NCBI GenBank assembly: GCA_905235695.1
Contig: CAJOMW010000021.1
Coordinates: 1-11,552, forward strand
Reading direction: 5' to 3'
Length of the DNA: 11,552 nt
Source of the DNA: an uncultured Clostridia bacterium
Lineage (GTDB): Bacteria; Bacillota; Clostridia; Oscillospirales; CAG-382
Shown here: positions 1 through 6,227 of the stretch, in pieces
Layout: each line of letters starts with the position of its first letter
How positions within the stretch are numbered: position 1 is the stretch's first letter
Program-made: the position numbers and the translations under genes
The notes under the pieces: model-generated
Told to the model about the DNA's origin: nothing
Database searches by the model: none
Seen by the model: the letters and a program-made list of their open reading frames with translations, nothing else

Positions 1-78
1 AATGAAGGTAAAATAGGTAAATTATGAGAACATATAACTTATATTTAATCATAAAATAATGAGTAAAGGATATAGAAT
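1..78 (+). promoter_or_regulatory. AT-rich leader of rimO with ribosome binding site
   Basis: This very AT-rich stretch holds a clear Shine-Dalgarno site, AAAGGA at 65-70, eight bases before the rimO ATG. Candidate -10 boxes (TATATT at 40-45, TAAAAT at 52-57) are present, but no convincing -35 lies at the right distance from either, so a promoter is possible but not shown. Bases 1-24 read in one frame as eight codons ending at a TGA (25-27). They could be the tail of an upstream gene, but are too short to judge. Confidence 0.4.
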
Positions 79-1428
79 ATGGCAATAAAGTGTGCGTTTG
101 TCTCTCTCGGTTGTCCGAAAAACCAGATAGACAGCGAAATAATGCTTGCAAAGCTCGCTGAGAGCGGAATAGAGATCGTTGAAGAAGACATATATGCGGA
201 CGTGGTAGTCATAAACACCTGTGCGTTTATAGAAAGTGCAAAAAAAGAGGCAATAGAAACGATACTCGACGTAGACTGGCTGAGAAAGAACAGAAATCTC
301 AAGGGAATAGTCGTGTGCGGATGTCTCGTGCAGAGGTACAAGGATGAGCTGTTCAAGGAGCTGCCGGAGGTCGATGCGGCAATAGGCGTAGGAAATCTCG
401 ACAACATCGTTGAAGCGGTAAAGTCCGCATACGAGAACGGCGGAAAGAAAGATGCTCCTAAATACTGCTGTGTCACCGACGCCGCTTCTCAAAAGCTCGG
501 CGGAGACAGAGTCGTTACCACTCCCGAGTATTCGGTATATCTGAAAATATCGGAGGGCTGTGACAAGCACTGCACATACTGCGTCATTCCGTCTATACGA
601 GGGCCGTTCAGAAGCCGTCCTATAGAGGATATAGTCGCGGAAGCAAAGGAAATGGCGGATCTTGGCGCAAGAGAGCTCATAATCGTGTCGCAGGACACCG
701 TGAGCTACGGCAAAGACCTTTACGGCAAGCCCTCTCTCGAGATTCTTCTCCGCAAGCTGTGCAAGATAGAAAAGCTGAAGTGGATAAGGCTCCTCTACTG
801 TTACCCGGAGGACATAACCGAGTCGCTTGCAAAGACCATTGCCGAAGAAAACAAGATAGTAAAATACATAGACATGCCGATTCAGCATGCGTCCGACAGG
901 ATACTGAAGCTCATGAACCGCAAGGGCGACTCCGCAATGATACGGGAAAAGATAAAGCTCCTGCGGGACACAATACCCGGTCTTACCCTTCGCTCTACCG
1001 TAATAGTAGGCTTTCCCACCGAGACAAAGGAGGACTTTGCCGTTCTCGCCGAATTTTTAAAGGAAGTAAAATTCGAGAGGCTCGGCGTGTTTGCGTTCTC
1101 GTGCGAGGAAGGCACGCCTGCAGCAAAGATGACCGAAGGCATAGTTTCGGAAAAGACAAAGCAGAAGAGACTCGATACGCTTATGCAGAACCAGTACGTC
1201 ATACACGAGGCAAACAACAGAAAGATGATAGGCAAAGTCGTCGAGGTGCTGTGCGAAGGCTATGACAGGCCGTCCGGCGTATATTACGGAAGAAGTGCGG
1301 CTGATGCGCCCGATATAGACGGCAAGGTATATATCCGCTCGGCGAGAAAAATAGCCGAGGGTGAGTTTGTCAATGTTAAAATAGCCGAGGTAATAGATTA
1401 CGACCTGCTCGGCGACACGATAATATAA
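79..1428 (+). CDS. rimO: Ribosomal protein S12 methylthiotransferase RimO
   Basis: RimO is a cytosolic radical-SAM enzyme that adds a methylthio group to the beta-carbon of a conserved aspartate of ribosomal protein S12. At 449 residues it has normal length and all three expected domains. The N-terminal MTTase domain (about 1-130) carries cluster cysteines C12 (in SLGCPKNQIDSE), C48 (NTCAF) and C82 (GCLVQR). The radical-SAM core has the CxxxCxxC motif C161/C165/C168 (CDKHCTYC), followed by IPSIRGPFRSR. A C-terminal TRAM-like domain lies at about 380-445. The SLGCPKN and RGPFRSR motifs favour RimO over the tRNA enzyme MiaB. The ATG has AAAGGA eight bases upstream. pgsA follows after 13 bases, and its Shine-Dalgarno overlaps the rimO stop codon, so the two are co-transcribed. 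Nine of the first ten Ile codons are ATA. Confidence 0.96.
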   Translation: MAIKCAFVSLGCPKNQIDSEIMLAKLAESGIEIVEEDIYADVVVINTCAFIESAKKEAIETILDVDWLRKNRNLKGIVVCGCLVQRYKDELFKELPEVDAAIGVGNLDNIVEAVKSAYENGGKKDAPKYCCVTDAASQKLGGDRVVTTPEYSVYLKISEGCDKHCTYCVIPSIRGPFRSRPIEDIVAEAKEMADLGARELIIVSQDTVSYGKDLYGKPSLEILLRKLCKIEKLKWIRLLYCYPEDITESLAKTIAEENKIVKYIDMPIQHASDRILKLMNRKGDSAMIREKIKLLRDTIPGLTLRSTVIVGFPTETKEDFAVLAEFLKEVKFERLGVFAFSCEEGTPAAKMTEGIVSEKTKQKRLDTLMQNQYVIHEANNRKMIGKVVEVLCEGYDRPSGVYYGRSAADAPDIDGKVYIRSARKIAEGEFVNVKIAEVIDYDLLGDTII

Positions 1429-1441
1429 GGAGCCCGGTTTA

Positions 1442-2068
1442 ATGAAAGATAAGCTTCCTTCAAAGAAGATTTACAAGGATCTTCCGAACCTGCTGACAAT
1501 AATACGGATACTTCTCGTTCCGGTATTTATAATAGTTCTGTGGCTTCCGATGATGACCGGAGGATATATAGACGAATTCGCTGTGAGAATTATCTGCGCC
1601 TGTATTTTCGCCGTTGCGGCGCTTACGGATTTTATCGACGGCAGATATGCGAGAAAGCACGGACTTGTCACAAATTTCGGGAAGTTTATGGATCCGCTCG
1701 CCGACAAGTTTCTCATTATCGGCGCTCTGCTTGCGGCAGTGCCCGTGTTCGAGGAATTTTCACTTGCAATAGTTATCTCGCTTATAATAATAATTTTCAG
1801 AGAGCTTGCGGTAACGTCGATGCGCCTGGTCGCAAAGAACACCGACAACATCGTGATTGCCGCCGCAATGCCCGGCAAGATAAAGACCTTCTCTCAGTGC
1901 ATATTCGTACTTCTTCTGCTTCTGGAGGATTACGTCTTCGCCTTCTCGGAGTTCTTTGTCACATACAGACCGCTGACGTGGATATGTATGGCGGTAATGG
2001 TGTTCTTCACGATTTATTCGGGACTTCAGTACTTCGCCGCATATAAAAAATATATAGTTGATCGATGA
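1442..2068 (+). CDS. pgsA: CDP-diacylglycerol-glycerol-3-phosphate 3-phosphatidyltransferase
   Basis: This integral membrane enzyme makes phosphatidylglycerophosphate from CDP-diacylglycerol and glycerol-3-phosphate, the committed step to phosphatidylglycerol and cardiolipin. The complete CDP-alcohol phosphotransferase signature is visible: D63-x2-D66-G67-x2-A70-R71-x8-G80-x3-D84-x3-D88, with the metal-binding aspartates intact. Hydrophobic segments at about 18-37, 48-65, 88-108, 107-125, 148-168 and 180-200 fit the usual six-helix fold. The N-terminal LPNLLTIIRILLVPVF is typical of PgsA rather than of phosphatidylserine or cardiolipin synthases of the same superfamily. Its 208 residues are slightly longer than the roughly 190 of B. 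subtilis PgsA. AAGGAG at 1427-1432 is nine bases before the ATG. Its place between rimO and cysE gives no further functional hint. Confidence 0.95.
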   Translation: MKDKLPSKKIYKDLPNLLTIIRILLVPVFIIVLWLPMMTGGYIDEFAVRIICACIFAVAALTDFIDGRYARKHGLVTNFGKFMDPLADKFLIIGALLAAVPVFEEFSLAIVISLIIIIFRELAVTSMRLVAKNTDNIVIAAAMPGKIKTFSQCIFVLLLLLEDYVFAFSEFFVTYRPLTWICMAVMVFFTIYSGLQYFAAYKKYIVDR

Positions 2069-2070
2069 CC

Positions 2071-2086
2071 GGAGGTATACGGTTTG
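2071..2086 (+). promoter_or_regulatory. Strong ribosome binding site deciding the TTG start of cysE
   Basis: GGAGG at 2071-2075 lies eight bases before a TTG codon at 2084-2086, immediately after the pgsA stop. No ATG or GTG lies nearby in this frame before the conserved N-terminal part of CysE, so TTG is the best start. The strong Shine-Dalgarno would compensate for the weak start codon. Confidence 0.75.
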
Positions 2087-2758
2087 TTTAAGAATATAAG
2101 ATACGATATCAAAGCCATAAAAGAGAGAGACCCTGCCGCAAGGAACGGTTTTGAGGTGTTCTTTCTGTATACGGGATTTCACGCCGTTCTCTACCACAGA
2201 GCCGCAAACTTTTTCTACCGTCACGGTATGAAGTTTATAGCGAGGTGGATATCACAGCACTGCCGCTTTAAGACGGGAATAGAGATACACCCTGCCGCAA
2301 AGATAGGCCGCGGACTTCTCATAGACCACGGAACCGGCGTTGTAATAGGCGAGACCGCCGAGGTCGGCGACAACTGCACCATCTATCAGGGCGTGACGCT
2401 CGGAGGAACGGGAAAAGACGTAGGAAAGCGTCACCCGACGATAGGAAACAACGTAATGGTCGGTTCAGGCGCAAAGGTGCTCGGGCCGTTCAAGGTCGGA
2501 GACAATGCAAAGATAGCGGCCGGAGCCGTAGTACTGACGGAGGTTCCCGAGGGAGCGACGGCTGTGGGTGTTCCGGCAAGGATAATCTTTACCGGAGACC
2601 GTGCAAAGGACAAGTGCGACGGAAACGACCTCGATCAGATACATATCCCCGACCCCGTCTCTACGGAGATGTGCCGACTGCGCTATCAGATGGATCAGCT
2701 TGAAAAAAGGCTGGCGGCGCTTGAAGGCGGAGACGCTCAACACGCAGACAAGCAATAA
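2084..2758 (+). CDS. cysE: Serine O-acetyltransferase
   Basis: CysE acetylates L-serine with acetyl-CoA to give O-acetylserine, the precursor of cysteine. The protein (224 residues) is the short Gram-positive form. It has a helical N-terminal part (1-60), then a left-handed beta-helix of hexapeptide repeats (about 66-170) with the catalytic His in DHGTG (H82), the VTLGGTGK loop, the second active-site His in RHP (H117), and GVPARI at the end of the helix. E67 sits where the E. coli enzyme has D143, which is usual for Gram-positive CysE. A C-terminal helix with heptad character (about 195-214) follows the family-typical IPDP motif. The start is TTG. cysS begins 26 bases after the stop. The cysE-cysS-mrnC order matches the arrangement known from Bacillus subtilis and supports co-expression of cysteine synthesis and cysteine charging. 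No T-box is visible upstream. Confidence 0.95.
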   Translation: MFKNIRYDIKAIKERDPAARNGFEVFFLYTGFHAVLYHRAANFFYRHGMKFIARWISQHCRFKTGIEIHPAAKIGRGLLIDHGTGVVIGETAEVGDNCTIYQGVTLGGTGKDVGKRHPTIGNNVMVGSGAKVLGPFKVGDNAKIAAGAVVLTEVPEGATAVGVPARIIFTGDRAKDKCDGNDLDQIHIPDPVSTEMCRLRYQMDQLEKRLAALEGGDAQHADKQ

Positions 2759-2784
2759 CTTTTCCTGAAAGGAACGTTCAAATC

Positions 2785-4203
2785 ATGCAATTATATAATT
2801 CACTCACAAGGACAAAAGACGAATTCGTGACGCACGAGCCGGGCAAGGTATCCATGTATACCTGCGGACCTACGGTGTATCACTACGCACATATCGGAAA
2901 CCTTCGCTCGTATATAATGGAGGACGTGCTCGAAAAGTATCTGAGATACACGGGATACGACGTAAAGCGCGTTATGAACATAACAGACGTGGGACACCTC
3001 TCGAGCGATGCGGACACGGGTGAGGACAAAATGCTCAAAGGCGCCCGCCGCGAGCACAAGACCGTCATGGAGATTGCAAAGTTCTACACCGACGCTTTCT
3101 TTGAGGACTGCAAAAAGCTCAACATAAAGACGCCCGACGTCGTTGAGCCGGCAACAAGCTGTATAGATGAATTTATAAAGGTCATATCCTCGCTTATAGA
3201 AAAAGGCTACGCTTATGAAGCCGGAGGGAACATTTACTTTGACACCTCAAAGCTGAAGCAGTACTACGTCTTCAACAACTTTGAAGAAGAGGACCTTCAG
3301 GACGGCGTGCGCGAGGGCGTCGAAAAGGACGACAACAAGCGCAACAAGGCGGATTTTGTGCTCTGGTTTACAAAGTCAAAGTTTGAAGATCAGGAGCTGA
3401 AATGGGAATCCCCGTGGGGACTCGGCTATCCCGGCTGGCACATTGAGTGCTCGTGCATATCCATGAAGCATCTCGGAGAGTATCTCGACCTGCACTGCGG
3501 CGGAATAGACAACGCATTTCCCCACCACACAAATGAGATAGCTCAGAGCGAGGCGTACGTCGGTCATGCGTGGTGCAAGCACTGGTTCCACGTACTGCAC
3601 CTCAACACAAACGACGGCAAGATGAGCAAGTCCAAAGGCGAGTTCTTAACCGTATCTCTTCTCGAAGAAAAGGGGTACGATCCGCTCGTATACCGCTATT
3701 TCTGCCTGCTCTCCCACTACCGCAAGTCGCTCGTTTTCAGCTATGAGAACCTCGACAACGCAAAGGCGGCGTACGAAAAGCTCATAAGCCGCATCTCTTC
3801 GCTTGAAAAGGACGGCGAAGCAGACGAGGAAGCTTTTGAAAAGCTGAAGGCGTCATTCTGCGAGGCTATGGACAACGACCTCAACACGTCGCTTGCCATA
3901 ACCGCCGTACACAACGTCCTCAAGGCGGACGTCAACGATTCAACGAAGCTCGCTCTCATTGCCGACTTTGACCGAGTTCTCTCGCTCGACCTGATAAATC
4001 ACGCCGAGAAGAAAAAGAACGAGAACCCCGCTTCAGACGAAGATCCGGAGCTTGTCGCAAAGATAAACGACGCCATTGCCAAGAGAGCGGCGGCAAAGAA
4101 GGAAAAAAACTATGCCGAGGCTGACAGAATAAGAGATGAGCTGAAGGCAATGGGCATAGCTCTTGAAGATACTCCGCAGGGCGTAAAATGGAAAAAGATA
4201 TAA
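2785..4203 (+). CDS. cysS: Cysteinyl-tRNA synthetase
   Basis: This class I aminoacyl-tRNA synthetase attaches cysteine to tRNA-Cys in the cytosol. The protein has 472 residues, a normal length. The HIGH motif is HIGN at 36-39, within the family-specific CGPTVYHYAHIGN. The KMSKS loop is at 279-283. The zinc ligands expected from the E. coli enzyme are all present: C27, C222 (HIECS), H247 and E251 (PHHTNEIAQSEA). The C-terminal DALR-type helical region ends in a Lys/Ala-rich helix (AKRAAAKKEKNYAEADRIRDEL, residues about 428-450) and a short tail, as in other CysRS. AAAGGA at 2768-2773 is 11 bases before the ATG. The last 16 bases overlap the start of mrnC in another frame, so translation of mrnC is probably coupled to cysS. 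Confidence 0.97.
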   Translation: MQLYNSLTRTKDEFVTHEPGKVSMYTCGPTVYHYAHIGNLRSYIMEDVLEKYLRYTGYDVKRVMNITDVGHLSSDADTGEDKMLKGARREHKTVMEIAKFYTDAFFEDCKKLNIKTPDVVEPATSCIDEFIKVISSLIEKGYAYEAGGNIYFDTSKLKQYYVFNNFEEEDLQDGVREGVEKDDNKRNKADFVLWFTKSKFEDQELKWESPWGLGYPGWHIECSCISMKHLGEYLDLHCGGIDNAFPHHTNEIAQSEAYVGHAWCKHWFHVLHLNTNDGKMSKSKGEFLTVSLLEEKGYDPLVYRYFCLLSHYRKSLVFSYENLDNAKAAYEKLISRISSLEKDGEADEEAFEKLKASFCEAMDNDLNTSLAITAVHNVLKADVNDSTKLALIADFDRVLSLDLINHAEKKKNENPASDEDPELVAKINDAIAKRAAAKKEKNYAEADRIRDELKAMGIALEDTPQGVKWKKI

Positions 4204-4631
4204 TAAACGGTGCTTTGCCGCTTGAAAAGGCGCAGAGTGCCAAGAGTCTAAGCGTACTGTCGCTTGCGTATATGGGCGACGCGGTGCTTGAGATACTCTC
4301 AAGGGAGTACGTTATATCGAGAAGCGGAAAGGTAAAGCCGGGTGAGCTTGTATACGAGACTAAGAAGTTTATCACCTGTGAGGCGCAGAGCGATGCCGTC
4401 GAGCGGATAGCGGATATTCTCAACGATGATGAGCAGGATATTTTCCGCCGCGGACGAAACGCCAAAACTCACTTTACCCCGAAGCACGGAGACGTCATAC
4501 AGTACCGCAGGGCAACGGGATTTGAAGCGCTTATGGGATATTTATATCTATCCGGGAACATTTCCCGCATGAAAGAGCTTTTTACGGCGGCATACGAAAT
4601 AAAGGACGCAAGGGAGACACCTACCGAATAA
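4188..4631 (+). CDS. mrnC: Mini-ribonuclease 3
   Basis: Mini-III is a homodimeric endoribonuclease made of an RNase III catalytic domain without a dsRNA-binding domain. In Bacillus it matures the ends of 23S rRNA. At 147 residues it has typical size. Family motifs are visible in order: AYMGDAVLE at 27-35 with catalytic D31, KFITCEAQSDA at 60-70, RRGRNAK at 87-93, and YRRATGFEALMGYLYL at 106-121 with the acidic E113. The GDAV motif is usually followed by Y, and here it is L, a mild change. The start codon lies inside the 3' end of cysS (16-base overlap), and the TAA stop overlaps the pth ATG by one base. The cysS-mrnC adjacency is widespread in Firmicutes and supports the call. Confidence 0.94.
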   Translation: MEKDIINGALPLEKAQSAKSLSVLSLAYMGDAVLEILSREYVISRSGKVKPGELVYETKKFITCEAQSDAVERIADILNDDEQDIFRRGRNAKTHFTPKHGDVIQYRRATGFEALMGYLYLSGNISRMKELFTAAYEIKDARETPTE

Positions 4632-5257
4632 TGGACAGGCTTTTTGAGCTATTCAAAAGAATAGAAACAAAAAAAGAGAGCAGCGAGCCGATAAACTATA
4701 TAATCGCAGGGCTCGGAAACTACGGCGCAAAATACGTATACACCCGCCACAATGCGGGTTTTCTTGCTATGTCATATATCTCTCAGAAGTTGGGAAAAGA
4801 AATTTCAAAATCAAAGTTCAAGGCTCTTGTGACCGAGTGTGAGATAGGCGGAAAGAGGGCGCTCCTCATGCTTCCGCAGACGCTCATGAACAACTCCGGC
4901 GTTGCGATAAAAGAGGCTATGGACTACTACAATATCCCGATCGAAAACGTGCTGGTTATTTTTGACGACATCTCCCTCCCCGTCGGAAAGATGCGCATAA
5001 GGCGAAGCGGCTCAGCCGGAGGTCACAACGGCATTAAGTCGATTATAGAACATACGGGAAGCGAAAACTTTCCGAGAATAAAGATAGGTGTCGGAGAAAA
5101 GCCACATCCTGAAATGGATCTCGTGGACTGGGTTCTCTCTCGCTTTACGGAGGACGAGCAGAAGGTGCTGTTCGACAAATTTGAAGACGTTTACCGCTCA
5201 TCCGTGCTCATCGCCGAGGGAAAAACGGAGGAAGCGATGAACAAATACAACGGTTAG
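4631..5257 (+). CDS. pth: Peptidyl-tRNA hydrolase
   Basis: Pth cleaves the ester bond of peptidyl-tRNAs that drop off the ribosome, recycling tRNA. Catalytic and substrate-binding residues match the E. coli enzyme: N30 (GLGN), H40 (TRHNAGF), N87 (TLMNNSG), D112 (VIFDD) and N133 (GGHNGIKSI). At 208 residues it is longer than the usual 185-195, because about 20 polar residues (MDRLFELFKRIETKKESSEP) precede the conserved core. No alternative start codon lies between this ATG and the core, so the extension appears real. The near-invariant GLGNPG motif reads GLGNYG here (Y31). The ATG shares a base with the mrnC stop (TAATG), and the nearest purine-rich site (GGGAG) is about 14 bases upstream. Coupled translation with mrnC is therefore likely. 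Confidence 0.95.
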   Translation: MDRLFELFKRIETKKESSEPINYIIAGLGNYGAKYVYTRHNAGFLAMSYISQKLGKEISKSKFKALVTECEIGGKRALLMLPQTLMNNSGVAIKEAMDYYNIPIENVLVIFDDISLPVGKMRIRRSGSAGGHNGIKSIIEHTGSENFPRIKIGVGEKPHPEMDLVDWVLSRFTEDEQKVLFDKFEDVYRSSVLIAEGKTEEAMNKYNG

Positions 5258-5283
5258 AAGTCAAAATGAATTTTTTTCCGCTT

Positions 5284-5313
5284 TTGCGACAATAATTACT
5301 TGTAAGTTATAAA
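5284..5313 (+). promoter_or_regulatory. Candidate sigma-A-type promoter before the membrane protein gene
   Basis: Within the 89-base gap after pth, TTGCGA at 5284-5289 and TATAAA at 5308-5313 are separated by 18 bases in AT-rich surroundings. A start of transcription near 5320 would leave a leader of about 27 bases with AAAGG just before the ATG at 5347. This is the largest gap in the rimO-SDR block, so a second transcription unit may start here. The -35 box is imperfect and no experimental support is available. Confidence 0.45.
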
Positions 5314-5346
5314 ATCATCTCTGAATGTTCTCGAAAGGGCGTTTAA

Positions 5347-6192
5347 ATGGCTGATATACGCATGACTAAGAAGTTTTTCAAGGAAAACGCAAGAAAAAAG
5401 CTGTATTCAAACTGGATAACCCATATTGCCGCCTTCTTCACCGTTGGAATATGCACAGTCGGGCTGTATGCGGTTTGCGAGTCGTTTCTCATGCTCTTTT
5501 CGGAGTTTGCAAGCGACGAATTATTAGATTTTCAATATGTTTTTTATGTTGCCTTCACTGTTCTGATGTCGATACCGCTGCTCTATGGGATTTGCGTTTT
5601 TGAATACAATTCATTAAATTCGGACAAGCCGAGCATTGCCGATATTTTTTATGCATTCAGCTCGCTGCACCGTTTCAGAAGGAGCTATCTCCTGTTCTAT
5701 TCCCTGCTTTGGAGAGCCGCTCTTACGTTTATTGTACCTGCGCTCATCTCATATCAGATATACCTTTACAAAGGCGGCTTTTCATCCGTTCTCGAAAACC
5801 TCATCGGCGCCTTTTCGCCGGTTTCCTATTACACCGCAATCGCTTTCAACGCCGTCATATACGTTATATGCGCCGCATTCTTTGCAAGGTACTTTGCGGC
5901 TGTGTATATAATAATCGACCGTGAGGATACGCCTATATCTCACTGCTATCTCTTTGCAAGAGTGTGCATGTACGGCTGCGGACGCTATTTTTCGGCAATG
6001 CTCATATCATTCCTGCCGCTCCTTGTAGTCTCCGTACTGACGTTCGGCGTGCTGTTCATAATATATACGCTCCCCGTCATGCTCCTCTCGCTCTTCGGGC
6101 TTGCCTCTTACGTTTACAAGAAGGAGCTTACCGAGCAGAAGATAAGCAGCTCGCTTATAAGCGGAGCGGCTTCTGACGACGTTATTTACTGA
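5347..6192 (+). CDS. Multi-pass membrane protein of unknown function
   Basis: I do not recognise a characterised family. The 281-residue protein starts with a basic amphipathic stretch (TKKFFKENARKKLYSNW, 7-23). Hydrophobic segments follow at about 24-50, 64-84, 113-137, 161-190 and 213-256 (the last long enough for two helices), suggesting five or six membrane spans, then a short polar Ser-rich tail. A cytoplasmic-looking Arg-rich loop (HRFRRSY, 108-114) and the IIDREDTPISHCY loop (188-201) stand out. The layout (short basic N-terminus with NARKKLYSNW, then membrane helices) is reminiscent of DUF975-type proteins, but this is only an impression. No catalytic motif is seen. A purine-rich AAAGGG-type site lies just before the ATG, and a candidate promoter lies in the gap upstream. 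metG follows after 35 bases. Confidence 0.8.
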   Translation: MADIRMTKKFFKENARKKLYSNWITHIAAFFTVGICTVGLYAVCESFLMLFSEFASDELLDFQYVFYVAFTVLMSIPLLYGICVFEYNSLNSDKPSIADIFYAFSSLHRFRRSYLLFYSLLWRAALTFIVPALISYQIYLYKGGFSSVLENLIGAFSPVSYYTAIAFNAVIYVICAAFFARYFAAVYIIIDREDTPISHCYLFARVCMYGCGRYFSAMLISFLPLLVVSVLTFGVLFIIYTLPVMLLSLFGLASYVYKKELTEQKISSSLISGAASDDVIY

Positions 6193-6227
6193 AAACCATA
6201 TATCCACATAAGAAAGAAGGACTTCAA

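Noticed and set aside
1..27. Possible C-terminal tail of an upstream gene (eight codons and a TGA)
   Set aside because: Too short to identify, and such short open stretches occur by chance in AT-rich DNA.
49..888. Long open frame on the minus strand (279 codons) opposite rimO
   Set aside because: It lies fully inside a well-supported gene and its product has no recognisable motif. It is a by-product of codon bias on the other strand.
2759..2784. Searched for a T-box or other riboswitch before cysE, cysS and metG, which are often T-box-controlled in Firmicutes
   Set aside because: The gaps are only 15, 26 and 35 bases, and no T-box sequence is seen. Control must come from further upstream or be absent.
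3956..4465. Minus-strand open frame of 169 codons across the cysS-mrnC junction
   Set aside because: It covers two conserved genes on the plus strand, its translation is low-complexity Ser/Arg-rich, and no family motif is visible.
5258..5290. T-tract (5271-5277) and CGC-TTTT-GCG mini-hairpin after pth as a terminator
   Set aside because: The hairpin follows rather than precedes the T-tract and has only three base pairs, and no GC-rich stem lies before the T-tract.
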